64,000 nt of DNA from Bin95 sp965220855 (GCA_965220855.1 CBDCQY010000001.1:1984001-2048000), one strand, 5' to 3'. Counted from the stretch's first letter, positions 53,620-62,554 are shown. Notes: a model not told the origin generated them from the sequence alone. Numbers and translations are program-made.

Positions 53620-56600
53620 ATTTCCTGCACGTCGACGATGTCGCGCATCGACTTCAGCTCGGCCAGCATTCCGGGCGTGACGGCGAAGCGGCTGCCGAGC
53701 GAAATCTGCACCTCATGCGCGCGGTCCATGTCGAAGCGGATGCGGATTTCGCCGCGTCCGTTGGGCTCGCGCTGCAGCAGGTCCTGGATGCGCGCGAGCG
53801 AGCCGTCATCGTCGATGAAGATGGTCAGCCCCGCTCCCGTGCGGCTGACGGCGGCGTCCAGCGGTTCGACATTCCTGGCGGTCAGGCGCACCTCGTCCTC
53901 CTCCAGCGCGGCGTCGCAGGAGAACAGCAGCGGCTTGCCCTCGTCCAGCAGGCCGCGCGCCGTCGCCAGCACCTCCGAGAACAGGCGGATCTCGACCTGC
54001 CCGGTGCTGTCGGAGATCGAGACGAAGGCGAAGCGGTTGCCCCGCCGGGAGGTGCGCTCCTGCTTCGAGAGCACGATGCCGGCGAGCTTCACCACATTGC
54101 GCCCCCGGCGCACAAGCTCCGGCAGCGCGCGCACCGGCTCGATGTCGAGACGGCGAAAATATTGCGCATAGGCGTCCAGCGGATGGGCCGAGAGGTAGAA
54201 GCCGGTGGCGTCGAACTCGTGCTGGAGGCGCTCGATCGGCTTCCACGGCTCCGCCGCCGGCAGCCGCAGTTGCGGCTTCAGGCCCTCCTCGGCCCCGAAC
54301 AGGTTGATCTGGTTGCTGCTGCGCTCCTCCTCCTCGACGAAGGCGTGGCGCGCCAGCATCTCCGCGCCGGCGAAGGCGCGCGCCCGGTCCGGCTCCAGCG
54401 AGTCGAGCGCGCCGGCCTCGGCCAGCCTTTCGATCAGCCGCGACTGCAGCACTCTCGGCCCGAGGCGCGCGGCGAACTCGAACAGGTCGGCGAACGACCC
54501 CCCGGCCTCGCGCTCCTCCTCCAGCAGCCCCATGGCGCGCTTGCCGACCGACTTGATGGCGCCCAGCGCATAGCGGATCGCGGGCTTGCCTTCCGGCGTC
54601 GTCTCCGCCTGGAAGACCGCCGCCGAGCGCTGCACATCCGGCGGCAGCAGGGCGATGTCGAGCCGGTCGAGCTCGCGCAGCAGGGCGGCCAGCTTGTCGG
54701 TGTTGGCGAGCTCATGCGTCATGGAGGCGGCCATGAACTCCACCGGGTGGTTCGCCTTCAGCCAGGCGGTCTGATAGGCGATCAGCGCATAGGCGGCGGC
54801 GTGCGACTTGTTGAACCCGTAGCCGGCGAACTTGTCCACCAGGTTGAAGATCGACCGGGCGAGGTCGGGCGCCACGCCGCGCTCCACCGCCCCGTCGATG
54901 AACGTCTGGCGTTGGGCGTCCATTTCCGCCTGGATCTTCTTGCCCATGGCGCGGCGCAGGAGATCGGCGGCGCTCAGCGTGTAGCCGGAGAGCACCTGCG
55001 CGATCTGCATCACCTGTTCCTGATAGATGATGATGCCGTAGGTCTCTTCCAGGATCGGCTCCAGCGAGGGGTGCGGATAGGCAATCGGCTCGCGCCCGTG
55101 CTTGCGCTTGATATAGGCCGGGATATTGTCCATCGGCCCCGGACGGTAGAGCGCCACCACGGCGATGATGTCCTCGAAGCGGCTCGGCTTCAGCTTCTTC
55201 AGCATGTCGCGCATGCCCGAGCCTTCCAGCTGGAAGACGCCGGTGGTGTCGCCGCGCGAGAGCATCGCGAAGGTCTTTTCGTCCTCCAGCGGCAATTGCA
55301 GCAGGTCGATCTCGACGCCCTTGGCCGCCAGCAGCTTGCAGGCGTCGTCGAGCACGGTCAGCGTCTTGAGGCCGAGAAAGTCGAACTTGACCAGGCCGGC
55401 GGCCTCCGCCCACTTCATGCTGAACTGCACGGCCGGGATGTCCGAGGAGCCGGCGTCGCGATAGAGCGGGGCGATCTCCTGCAGCGGCCGGTCGGCGATC
55501 ACCACGCCGGCGGCGTGCGTGGAGGCGTGGCGGTAGAGCCCTTCGAGCTTGAGCGCCAGGTCGATCAGCCGCCGGACCGTCTCGTCTTCCTCGCACATCG
55601 CCCGGAGCGCCGGCTCTCCGGCGACCACATCGGCGAGCTTGGGCGGGTTGGCGGGATTGTAGGGAACCAGCTTGCTGATCCGATCGACCTGTCCGAAGGG
55701 CATCCCCAGCACCCGGCCGACATCGCGGATCGCCGCGCGCGCCTGCAGCGTGCCGAAGGTGATGATCTGCGCCACCCGGTCATGGCCGTAGCGCTGCTGG
55801 ACATGCTGGATGACCTCGTCGCGCCGCTCCTGGCAGAAATCGATGTCGAAGTCCGGCATCGACACCCGGTCGGGATTGAGAAAGCGCTCGAACAGCAGGC
55901 CCCAGCGCAGCGGGTCGAGATCGGTGATCTCCAGCGCCCAGGCGGCGACCGAGCCGGCCCCGGAGCCGCGCCCCGGCCCGACCGGAATGCCCTGCTGCTT
56001 CGCCCAGCGGATGAATTCCGAGACGATCAGGAAATAGCCCGCAAACTGCATCTCGGCGATGACGCCGAGCTCGTATTCGAGCCGCTCGCGATAGGTTTGG
56101 GCCTCTTCCTCGCCCGCACCCAGCGGAAACACATGGTCGCGCAGGCGCCGCTCCAGCCCCTCGCGCGCTTGCCGGCGGAGCGTCTCGGCCTCGTCCGCGC
56201 CGGCGTCGAAGGCCGGCAGGATCGGCGCCGAGACGGTCGGCATGAAGGCCGTGCGCCGGGCGACGGTCAGCGTGTTCTCCACCGCCTCGGGCAGGTCGGC
56301 GAACAGCGCCTGCATCTCCTCGGCGGTCTTGAAGCGGTGGTCGGGGGTCAGCCGCGGCCGGTCTTCCTCGTCGATCCGCCGCGAGGACGCGATGCAGAGC
56401 AGCGCGTCATGCGCCTCATAGTCCTCCTCGCGCACGAAATGCACATCGTTGGTGGCCACCAGCGGCAGATCGAGCGCCCAGGCGAGGTCGAGCAGCGCGC
56501 CTTCCTCCGCCGCCGGGCCGCCATGGCGCATCACCTCGACATAGAGCCGGCCCGGAAACAGCCCGGCGAGGCGCTCCAGCAGGCTGCGGGCGAGCTCCCG

Positions 56601-57056
56601 CCGGCCCTCGGCGAGCGCGCGCCCGACCGGCCCCCGGGGGCCGCCGCTGAGCGCGATCAGGCCCTCCGCGCAGGCCCCGAGCCGCTCCCAGGTCGCGTAG
56701 GGCGCCGTGGCGGGCGAGGCCTCCAGATGGGACTGGCTCACCAGGTCCAGCAGGTTCCGGTAGCCCGTTTCGTTCTGCGCCAGCAGCAGCAGCGGGGCGG
56801 GCGCCTCCTCGTGCTGGCCGCGCATGTCGGGCGCCTCGCCGACGGCCAGCAGCGCGCCGATGACCGGCTGGACGCCCGCCGCCGCAGCCGCCACGGCGAA
56901 TTCCAGCGCGCCGAACAGATTGCCGCTGTCGGTGACCGCCACCGCCGGCATCCGGCAGCTTCGGCAGAGCGACACCAGCTCCTCGATCCGGACCGCGCCC
57001 TCCGACAGCGAATAGGCGGAATGCACCCTGAGATGCACGAAACCGGCATGGGCCAT
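53616..57056 (-). CDS. dnaE: DNA polymerase III alpha subunit
   Basis: An 1146-residue replicative polymerase. The PHP domain occupies residues 1-270 (FVHLRVHSAYSLSEGAVRI), the polymerase core contains PDFDIDF (near residue 400) and KFDFLGLKTLTVLDDA with the catalytic aspartates, and RRAMGKK and YGFNKSHAAAYALIAY form the fingers. A helix-hairpin-helix region and an OB domain (VKLAGIVLSKQERTSRRGNRFAFV) follow. Length fits DnaE1, the main replicase, not the error-prone DnaE2. A strong inverted repeat lies in the leader directly upstream. Confidence 0.99.
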   Translation of the reverse strand: MAHAGFVHLRVHSAYSLSEGAVRIEELVSLCRSCRMPAVAVTDSGNLFGALEFAVAAAAAGVQPVIGALLAVGEAPDMRGQHEEAPAPLLLLAQNETGYRNLLDLVSQSHLEASPATAPYATWERLGACAEGLIALSGGPRGPVGRALAEGRRELARSLLERLAGLFPGRLYVEVMRHGGPAAEEGALLDLAWALDLPLVATNDVHFVREEDYEAHDALLCIASSRRIDEEDRPRLTPDHRFKTAEEMQALFADLPEAVENTLTVARRTAFMPTVSAPILPAFDAGADEAETLRRQAREGLERRLRDHVFPLGAGEEEAQTYRERLEYELGVIAEMQFAGYFLIVSEFIRWAKQQGIPVGPGRGSGAGSVAAWALEITDLDPLRWGLLFERFLNPDRVSMPDFDIDFCQERRDEVIQHVQQRYGHDRVAQIITFGTLQARAAIRDVGRVLGMPFGQVDRISKLVPYNPANPPKLADVVAGEPALRAMCEEDETVRRLIDLALKLEGLYRHASTHAAGVVIADRPLQEIAPLYRDAGSSDIPAVQFSMKWAEAAGLVKFDFLGLKTLTVLDDACKLLAAKGVEIDLLQLPLEDEKTFAMLSRGDTTGVFQLEGSGMRDMLKKLKPSRFEDIIAVVALYRPGPMDNIPAYIKRKHGREPIAYPHPSLEPILEETYGIIIYQEQVMQIAQVLSGYTLSAADLLRRAMGKKIQAEMDAQRQTFIDGAVERGVAPDLARSIFNLVDKFAGYGFNKSHAAAYALIAYQTAWLKANHPVEFMAASMTHELANTDKLAALLRELDRLDIALLPPDVQRSAAVFQAETTPEGKPAIRYALGAIKSVGKRAMGLLEEEREAGGSFADLFEFAARLGPRVLQSRLIERLAEAGALDSLEPDRARAFAGAEMLARHAFVEEEERSSNQINLFGAEEGLKPQLRLPAAEPWKPIERLQHEFDATGFYLSAHPLDAYAQYFRRLDIEPVRALPELVRRGRNVVKLAGIVLSKQERTSRRGNRFAFVSISDSTGQVEIRLFSEVLATARGLLDEGKPLLFSCDAALEEDEVRLTARNVEPLDAAVSRTGAGLTIFIDDDGSLARIQDLLQREPNGRGEIRIRFDMDRAHEVQISLGSRFAVTPGMLAELKSMRDIVDVQEI

Positions 57057-57062
57057 GAGCTT

Positions 57063-57092
57063 CTGACGCTCCCTCGCTGTCGGGAGCGTCAG
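57063..57092 (-). promoter_or_regulatory. perfect 11-bp hairpin in the dnaE leader
   Basis: CTGACGCTCCC (57063-57073) and GGGAGCGTCAG (57082-57092) form a perfect 11-bp stem with an 8-base loop, ending only 6 bases before the dnaE start codon. The only GGGAG near the start is inside the stem. It may control ribosome access to dnaE or be an operator. A 14-base CG alternation (57106-57119) follows upstream. Confidence 0.5.
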
Positions 57093-57178
57093 GGCTAGCC
57101 GGATTCGCGCGCGCGCGCGAGCGAGTTACCCACAGCCGGGCGTAACTGCCCGCGCTCGCGGCGAAGAAAAGCGCGCCA

Positions 57179-57460
57179 GCGGGCCAGCCCGCCTTTCTCC
57201 CCAAGGCCATGGCCTGCGCGGCGCTGTCGGGCCGGCAGGGCAGGAGAGCGGCGCCGCGCGATGCGGGGACATCGGGCAAGCCGCTCGACGCACCCTGCCG
57301 GCCCGACAGCGCCGCCCTCCGGGTCGCGCCCAAGCGCCCGCCCGCAGCGTTGCGGGCCTCGACCGTAGTGCCTGCTACGCCCTTCGGCCCGCGCCTTGCG
57401 GATCGAACGCCTGGGCGCGACGCAGGCCGTGGCCTTGGGGAGAAAGGCGGGCTAGTCCGC
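57179..57460. repeat. Y-shaped long inverted-repeat element between dnaE and the TauD-type gene
   Basis: Arms 57179-57218 and 57421-57460 are 40 bases each; 37 positions pair Watson-Crick, two are G-T and one mismatches. Inside are two further hairpins. Branch 1 is 57218-57240 with 57293-57315 (23 bp perfect), continued by 57246-57251/57281-57286 and 57259-57263/57270-57274. Branch 2 is 57324-57336 with 57408-57420 (12 of 13), continued by 57342-57346/57397-57401, 57352-57358/57386-57392 and 57364-57368/57375-57379. The stretch holds no convincing gene. The right arm contains the last codons and TAG of the TauD-type gene. It could be a non-autonomous mobile element or a structured RNA. Confidence 0.8.
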
Positions 57461-58321
57461 CGCCTCGGCCGTCAGCGCCAGCGGGGTCAGGTAGGGCCGG
57501 TCGCCCTGGATGGTGACGCGGTGGCCCTTGCGCTCCTCCGGCCAGTAATCCCACATGGCGTGATGCTGGAGGCAGCGATTGTCCCAGAGCGCGATATCGT
57601 TCACCTCCCAGCGGAAGCGCACCTGGAAGCGCGCCTGCTCCATATGGGCGAACAGGAAGGCGAGCAGGGCGTCGCTCTCGGCCCGGCGCAGGCCCTCGAT
57701 GCGGGTGGTGAAGGCGCGGTTCACATAGAGCGCGCGCCGCCCGGTCTCGGGGTGGGTGCGCACCACCGGATGCACGGCTTCGGGGTAGGTCTTGCCGCGG
57801 TCATCGACATTGCGGTCGGCGTAGCGGCCCCGATAGATATGCTCGGACTCGTGCCGCGCCTGCAAGGTGGCGAGAAAGGCCCGCATCGGCTCCGACAGCG
57901 CCTCCCAGGCCGCATACATGCTGGCGAACAGCGTGTCGCCGCCGCCGCCGGGCGGCAGCTGGTGCAGTTGCAGCATGGTGCCGAGCGGCGGCTCCTCGTC
58001 GCAGGAGACATCCGTGTGCCAAGCGTCGCCATTCGCGATCCGGGAGCCCTTGTGGGTGTGGATCACGAAAATCTCCGGCTTGCCCTCCAGATGCGGCGCG
58101 GCGGGGTGCAGATGCAGCCCGCCGAAGCGGCGCGCAAAGGCGATCTGCGCGTCGGGGTCGAGCTTCTGCTGGCCCTTGAAGAACACCACCTGATGGCGGT
58201 GGAAGGCGTCGCGCACCTCGGCGAAGGCGTCGTCCGAGAGCGGCTCGCGGAGATCGACGCCGCGAATCTCGGCCCCGAGCGTCGGCGTCAGCGCCGTCAC
58301 CTCGATATGGCGATAAGACAT
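57452..58321 (-). CDS. TauD/TfdA-family Fe(II)/2-oxoglutarate dioxygenase
   Basis: A 289-residue dioxygenase. The iron triad is H102 and D104 (WHTDVS) with a distal histidine near residue 260, followed by the 2-oxoglutarate-binding arginine region (HRVTIQGDRP). RCLQHHAMWDYWPEERKG is typical of the taurine/2,4-D dioxygenase group. The substrate (a sulfonate, aryloxy acid or other) cannot be told. Its stop codon lies within the right arm of the Y-shaped palindrome. The small alpha/beta-barrel gene at 58350 is 28 bases upstream on the same strand. Confidence 0.9.
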   Translation of the reverse strand: MSYRHIEVTALTPTLGAEIRGVDLREPLSDDAFAEVRDAFHRHQVVFFKGQQKLDPDAQIAFARRFGGLHLHPAAPHLEGKPEIFVIHTHKGSRIANGDAWHTDVSCDEEPPLGTMLQLHQLPPGGGGDTLFASMYAAWEALSEPMRAFLATLQARHESEHIYRGRYADRNVDDRGKTYPEAVHPVVRTHPETGRRALYVNRAFTTRIEGLRRAESDALLAFLFAHMEQARFQVRFRWEVNDIALWDNRCLQHHAMWDYWPEERKGHRVTIQGDRPYLTPLALTAEAAD

Positions 58322-58349
58322 GGCCTGTATCCTCCCTTTGAAAGCCGTT

Positions 58350-58670
58350 TTACAGGCTGAGGTCGGCTTCTCCCAGCACCTGCGAGATATCGACGATGCG
58401 GCGGGTGCGGGTGACGCGGGTGTCCCAGACGCGGTCGAATTCCGCGATCAGCGTGGCGATCGCCTCCGACTGCGACGCCTGCCGGGCCGCCGCCAGGTCC
58501 GCAAAGGCGTAGAAGGCCAGATGCGCGCCGTCGTCGCTCCAGCCGCGAAAGGCGCTGGCCACGCCGAAGGCCGCCCTGGCGTCCGGCAGATGCTCCTCGG
58601 CGTACCAGCGCTCGAAGGCGTCGCGGTCGGCCGCCGACACCTCGGCGCGGACGATCAGCAGGGCGGTCAT
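58350..58670 (-). CDS. small dimeric alpha/beta-barrel protein, hypothetical
   Basis: A 106-residue protein with the pattern ALLIVRAEVSAADRDAFERWY...HLPDA, then WSDDGAHLAFYAF, resembling the EthD/ABM-like dimeric ferredoxin-like fold. Related proteins are small monooxygenases or helper proteins. No catalytic histidine can be identified with certainty. It precedes the TauD-type dioxygenase in the same direction, so the two may act on one substrate. The ATG at 58670 is preceded by GAGAGAGGG. Confidence 0.65.
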   Translation of the reverse strand: MTALLIVRAEVSAADRDAFERWYAEEHLPDARAAFGVASAFRGWSDDGAHLAFYAFADLAAARQASQSEAIATLIAEFDRVWDTRVTRTRRIVDISQVLGEADLSL

Positions 58671-58759
58671 GGGCGCGCGCTCCCTCTCTCCGGGGCCCCG
58701 AGTCTGCGGCAGCGCGCCCCGGCTGGCAAGCGCGCGGGGCCGCGATAGACTCGCGCCCC

Positions 58760-59893
58760 ATGATGGAGCTTCGCGACAGCGCCTACGGCCCGGCCCCGCT
58801 TCCGGCGGGCGTGCGCTCCGCCATGGCGGACAATGGCAACGGCCTGCTTGTGCACTATCTGGAGGCCGGCTTCGAGACGCCGGGACGCCCCTCTGCGCTG
58901 CTGCTGCACGGCTTCCCGGAGCTCGCCTACAGCTGGCGGCGCGTCATGCCGGCGCTGGCCGCCGCCGGCTTTCATGTCGTGGCGCCCGACCAGCGCGGCT
59001 ACGGGCGCACGACCGGCTGGGACGGGCGCTATGACGGCGATCTCGCCAGCTTTCGCCTCTTCAACCTGGTGCGCGACGCCATGGGCCTGCTGCACGCGCT
59101 CGGCCATGGCGAGGCGGCGCTGCTGGTCGGGCACGATTTCGGCGCCTCGGTGGCGGCCTGGGCGGCGCTGCTGCGCCCCGACATGTTCCGCCGGCTGGCG
59201 CTGATGAGCGCGCCCTTCGCCGGGCCGCCGGGCCTCGCCTCCGCGCCGCCGCCGGCGCGCTCCATCCATGACGATCTGGCCGCGCTCGCCCGGCCCCGCA
59301 AGCATTATCAATGGTATTACTCGACGCCGGAGGCCGACGCCGACATGCGCGAGGCGCCGGAGGGCGTGCACGCGTTCCTGCGTGCCTATTTCCACCAGAA
59401 GAGCGCCGACTGGCCCGGCAACCGGCCCTTCCCGCTCCAAGGCTGGACGGCCGACGAGCTGGCGAAGCTGCCGACCTACTACATCATGGACCGCGACCGC
59501 ACCATGCCGGAGACGGTGGCCGAGCACATGCCGGACGGAGAGACAATTGCCGCCTGCCGCTGGCTGCCGGAGGCGGAGCTTGCCGTCTATGCCCGCGAGT
59601 TCGCGCGCACCGGCTTCCAGGGCGGCCTGCAATGGTATCGCTGCCGCACCACGGGGCGCTTCGAGAGCGAGCACCAGCTGTTCGCCGGCCGGCGCATCGA
59701 GGCGCCGGCCTGCTTCATCGCCGGGGCGGCCGACTGGGGCGTGCGGCAAAGCCCGGGCGCGCTGGAGGCGATGGAGCGCCGGGCGGCGGCGCGCTGGGCC
59801 GGAACCCGGCTCATCGAGGGCGCGGGCCACTGGGTGCAGCAGGAGCGGGCCGAAGCCGTGGCGGCGCGCCTGATCGCCTTCGCGGCCGGCTGA
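58760..59893 (+). CDS. alpha/beta hydrolase, epoxide-hydrolase-like
   Basis: A 377-residue alpha/beta hydrolase. The oxyanion motif HGFPELAYSWR begins at residue 50, the nucleophile is D126 in GHDFGASVAAW (aspartate, as in epoxide hydrolases and dehalogenases), and the catalytic histidine is in GAGHWVQQERAE near residue 361. A helical cap lies between. Epoxide or ester hydrolysis is likely. The ATG at 58760 is followed immediately by a second ATG. It is divergent from the small barrel-protein gene. Confidence 0.88.
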   Translation: MMELRDSAYGPAPLPAGVRSAMADNGNGLLVHYLEAGFETPGRPSALLLHGFPELAYSWRRVMPALAAAGFHVVAPDQRGYGRTTGWDGRYDGDLASFRLFNLVRDAMGLLHALGHGEAALLVGHDFGASVAAWAALLRPDMFRRLALMSAPFAGPPGLASAPPPARSIHDDLAALARPRKHYQWYYSTPEADADMREAPEGVHAFLRAYFHQKSADWPGNRPFPLQGWTADELAKLPTYYIMDRDRTMPETVAEHMPDGETIAACRWLPEAELAVYAREFARTGFQGGLQWYRCRTTGRFESEHQLFAGRRIEAPACFIAGAADWGVRQSPGALEAMERRAAARWAGTRLIEGAGHWVQQERAEAVAARLIAFAAG

Positions 59894-59961
59894 CGCCGGC
59901 GTTTCCTCCGCCGCCGGAAAGATTGTAGGCTCCGGCGGACCCAGAGGAGGACAGGCACAAG

Positions 59962-61620
59962 ATGGGCACGTTGACCGGCGCCGAGATCATGGCGCGCGAA
60001 CTGAAGAAGCATGGCGTCGAATACATGTTCGGCATTGTCGGCTTTCCGGTGCAGCCGATCGCCAAGGCGGCGCAGGAGGTCGGCATCAAATATGTGGGCA
60101 TGCGCAACGAGCAGGCGGCGTCCTACGCCGCGCAGGCGGCGGGCTATCTGACCGGGCGGCCGGGCGCCTGCCTCACGGTCTCCGGCCCCGGCGTCATCCA
60201 TGCGTTCGCCGGGCTCGCCAATGCGCAGCAGAACTGCTGGCCGATGATCCTGATCGGCGGCGCCTCGCCGGTCTATCAGAACGGCATGGGCGCCTTCCAG
60301 GAAGAGAACCAGGTGCAGCTGGCCCATCCCTACTGCAAGTTCGCCCATGCGGTGGAGCACGCCCGGCGCATTCCCTTCTATGTCGAGAAGGCGGTGCGCA
60401 CCTCCATCTACGGGCGCCCCGGCGCGGTCTATCTGGACATGCCGGACGACATCATTCGCGAGGAGGTGGACGAGGGCGACCTGCAGGAGGTCCGCGCGGT
60501 CGCCGACCCGCCCCGGATGCAGGCGACGGGCGCGGATATCGAGGCCGCGCTGGATGCGCTGGAATCCGCCGAGCGCCCGCTGGTGATCGTCGGCAAGGGC
60601 ATGGCCTGGTCGCGCGCCGAGGACGAGGTGCGCGCCTTCATCGAGCGCACGCAGCTGCCCTTCCTCGCCTCGCCGCTCGGCAAGGGCGTCATCGACGACA
60701 ACCATCCGCTCTCGGTCGGCGCGGCGCGCAGCCATGCGCTGCGCGAGGCGGATGTGGTCTTCCTGATGGGCGCGCGCCTCAACTGGATCATGCATTTCGG
60801 CCTGCCGCCGCGCTTCAACAAGGATGTCCGCATCGTCCAGCTCGACATCTCGCCGGAATCCATCGGCAACAATGCGCCGACCGAGGTGGCGCTGGTGGGC
60901 GACGGCAAGGCGGTGGTCGGGCAGCTGAACGCGGCGCTCGGCGGGCGGCAATGGTTCTATCCGGCCGACACCGCCTGGCGCGCCGCCATCGCCGAGAAGG
61001 CCGCCGGCAACGCCGAGCAGATCCGCCCGATGGTCGAGGACAACTCGACCCCGACCAACTATTACCGCGCGCTGAAGGACATCGCCGCCTGGGCGGGCGA
61101 GGATGCGGTCATCGTCGGCGAGGGCGCCAACACCATGGATATCGGCCGCACGCAGCTGCCCAATGCGTCGCCGCGCCTGCGCCTCGACGCCGGCAGCTAC
61201 GGCACCATGGGCATCGGCATGGGCTTTGCGGTCGCGGCCGCGGTGGTGCATCCCGACCGGCCGATTATCTCGGTCTCGGGCGATTCCGCCATCGGCTTTT
61301 CCGGCATGGAGATGGAGACCGCCTGCCGCTACAAGCTGCCGATCAAGATCGTGGTGCTGAACAATGGCGGCATCGGCCAGGGCATTCCCGAATATCCCGA
61401 GGACCCGTTCGACAATCCGGCCGGCGTGCTGATCTACGGCGCGCGCTACGACCGGATGATGGAGGCGTTCGGCGGCTTCGGCGCCTATGTCGAGGACCCG
61501 GCGGACCTGGCTTCGACGCTGGAGGCGGCGACCGCTTTCGACGGTCCGGCGCTGGTCAATGTGCGCCTGCATCCGCAGGCCGGCCGCAAGCCGCAGCAAT
61601 TCGGCTGGCTGACCACCTGA
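59962..61620 (+). CDS. thiamine diphosphate enzyme, oxalyl-CoA decarboxylase / 2-hydroxyacyl-CoA lyase family
   Basis: A 552-residue ThDP enzyme. The glutamate activating the cofactor is E50 (GMRNEQAASYAA). The C-terminal ThDP motif is GDSAIGFSGMEMETACRYK followed by VLNNGG. SGPGVIHAFAGLANAQQNCWPM and the YQNGMGAFQEENQV segment are those of oxalyl-CoA decarboxylase and 2-hydroxyacyl-CoA lyase; these two activities are hard to tell apart. No formyl-CoA transferase (frc) is adjacent, so oxalate catabolism is not proven. The start has AGAGGAGG. A strong hairpin follows the stop. Confidence 0.88.
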   Translation: MGTLTGAEIMARELKKHGVEYMFGIVGFPVQPIAKAAQEVGIKYVGMRNEQAASYAAQAAGYLTGRPGACLTVSGPGVIHAFAGLANAQQNCWPMILIGGASPVYQNGMGAFQEENQVQLAHPYCKFAHAVEHARRIPFYVEKAVRTSIYGRPGAVYLDMPDDIIREEVDEGDLQEVRAVADPPRMQATGADIEAALDALESAERPLVIVGKGMAWSRAEDEVRAFIERTQLPFLASPLGKGVIDDNHPLSVGAARSHALREADVVFLMGARLNWIMHFGLPPRFNKDVRIVQLDISPESIGNNAPTEVALVGDGKAVVGQLNAALGGRQWFYPADTAWRAAIAEKAAGNAEQIRPMVEDNSTPTNYYRALKDIAAWAGEDAVIVGEGANTMDIGRTQLPNASPRLRLDAGSYGTMGIGMGFAVAAAVVHPDRPIISVSGDSAIGFSGMEMETACRYKLPIKIVVLNNGGIGQGIPEYPEDPFDNPAGVLIYGARYDRMMEAFGGFGAYVEDPADLASTLEAATAFDGPALVNVRLHPQAGRKPQQFGWLTT

Positions 61621-61629
61621 CGATGCGCC

Positions 61630-61661
61630 GGCGGGCCGGCGGCGTTCTTCGCCGGCCCGCC
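61630..61661 (+). terminator. GC-rich hairpin behind the ThDP enzyme gene
   Basis: GGCGGGCCGGCG (61630-61641) pairs perfectly with CGCCGGCCCGCC (61650-61661) around an 8-base loop, nine bases after the stop. No T run follows, but the stem is strong enough to act as a terminator or as a transcript end protector, and it separates this gene from the promoter at 61680. Confidence 0.65.
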
Positions 61662-61679
61662 GCCCTGCGACAAAATGGC

Positions 61680-61739
61680 TTGACAGCGGCGCGCGGTCCG
61701 TGACACGCTTCCAACTCCAGCTGCGACAAGGAGAGAGCC
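61680..61739 (+). promoter_or_regulatory. promoter and ribosome site of the first tandem cysteine-rich gene
   Basis: A consensus -35 hexamer TTGACA (61680-61685) lies 60 bases before the ATG, with a weak -10 about 17 bases downstream (near 61703). The ribosome site AAGGAGAGAGCC directly precedes the start. The same arrangement, including TTGACAG and AAGGAGAGAGCC, recurs before the second gene. Confidence 0.6.
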
Positions 61740-62333
61740 ATGTCGAACCTGCACCGCGCCGGCCTGGCGCTTGTCGTCGCCATCGCTCTCATGACGGGGC
61801 TACCCGGCTTGTCCCATGCCGGAGTATGCGGCGGAGGCGCCATTCAGGATGTTGAACTCAGCAACGCTGACTGCGTGAGTCACTCCGCGAAAAAGATTGT
61901 AAAGAAAGACCCGAATACCGGTATGCACCGCTTTCTCACAAAGCACACATTCACAAATTCCTGTTGGGGGTATGGAACTGTTACGGCTTACAGTACGGCG
62001 TTTGAAAGGAATCGTGTATTCACATTCTCGAAGGCCAAAGAAGTTGCAAACAGCTTATTCGATTCAGCGAAGAGCCTTTGTTGCAAATATCCCGACACGA
62101 TCTGCAATATTTCCGAGGCGGTGAATACGACATCCTGCACTGAAAAGTTCGATTCGTCGCCCGCGGCCGACGATTGCAGCCTGTCGGCAGATCCGACGGT
62201 CACCGACAATGTGAAATGCGAGTTCAGCTGGTCTTGCGCTGGCGCGACCAGCGGCGCAACCACGGTGAACTATAACGACGCCGGAAGGCTGCGCTTCTGC
62301 GACGGCGACATGACAACCGCCGAGTCGTGCTGA
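61740..62333 (+). CDS. secreted twelve-cysteine protein, tandem copy 1
   Basis: A 197-residue protein with a signal peptide (MSNLHRAGLALVVAIALM, then TGLPGLSHA, cleavage before GVC). The mature chain has twelve cysteines, one being the last residue. Their order matches copy 2 exactly: three singles, a CC pair, TICNISEA, C in TTSC, KF then SPA, and C in DDC, VKC, WSC, RFC and ESC. Six disulfides are possible, formed after export. The mature region is visibly less GC-rich than the signal part. I do not recognise the family. Confidence 0.78.
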   Translation: MSNLHRAGLALVVAIALMTGLPGLSHAGVCGGGAIQDVELSNADCVSHSAKKIVKKDPNTGMHRFLTKHTFTNSCWGYGTVTAYSTAFERNRVFTFSKAKEVANSLFDSAKSLCCKYPDTICNISEAVNTTSCTEKFDSSPAADDCSLSADPTVTDNVKCEFSWSCAGATSGATTVNYNDAGRLRFCDGDMTTAESC

Positions 62334-62495
62334 GCGCAAAAGAGCTCCGAGCGAACAAACCGGCCGAGAAGCGCGCCGCCGGCCGCGCCCGGATCGTGCG
62401 AAGATGGCGCAGCGGAGCACGCGTGAACGCAGGGAGCGCTCGGCCGGCTGACGATCGGGCGGGCGCGCCGGGTCGTCACCCTGCGGCAAGACAGC

Positions 62496-62554
62496 TTGAC
62501 AGCCGAGGCCGGTTCGTGATGCGTTTCCGGCTACGGCCGCAAAAGGAGAGAGCC
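62496..62554 (+). promoter_or_regulatory. promoter and ribosome site of the second tandem cysteine-rich gene
   Basis: TTGACA (62496-62501) lies 59 bases before the ATG, with a -10 candidate near 62519, and AAAAGGAGAGAGCC precedes the start. About 60 bases of upstream DNA are similar to those before copy 1, so the duplication included the promoter. The 220-base spacer between the two genes has GC-rich inverted repeats but no obvious gene. Confidence 0.6.

Noticed and set aside
52791..57098. A long plus-strand open frame opposite dnaE (over 1400 codons), and similar long frames opposite the GMC/CoA-transferase genes (38088-41726) and leuS (22953-25832).
   Set aside because: High GC content suppresses stop codons in the antisense frames. 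These frames are rich in R, H, Q and G, have no domain motifs, and lie opposite clearly real genes.
59962..61620. An oxalate-degradation locus (oxc/frc).
   Set aside because: No formyl-CoA transferase is adjacent. The CoA-transferase at 40407-41654 is 18 kb away in an unrelated operon, so the ThDP enzyme could equally be a 2-hydroxyacyl-CoA lyase.
62334..62554. N-terminal extension of the second cysteine-rich protein into the spacer (open from 62327).
   Set aside because: The duplicated ribosome site and signal peptide fix the start at 62555. The extension has no similarity to copy 1 and would bury the signal peptide.
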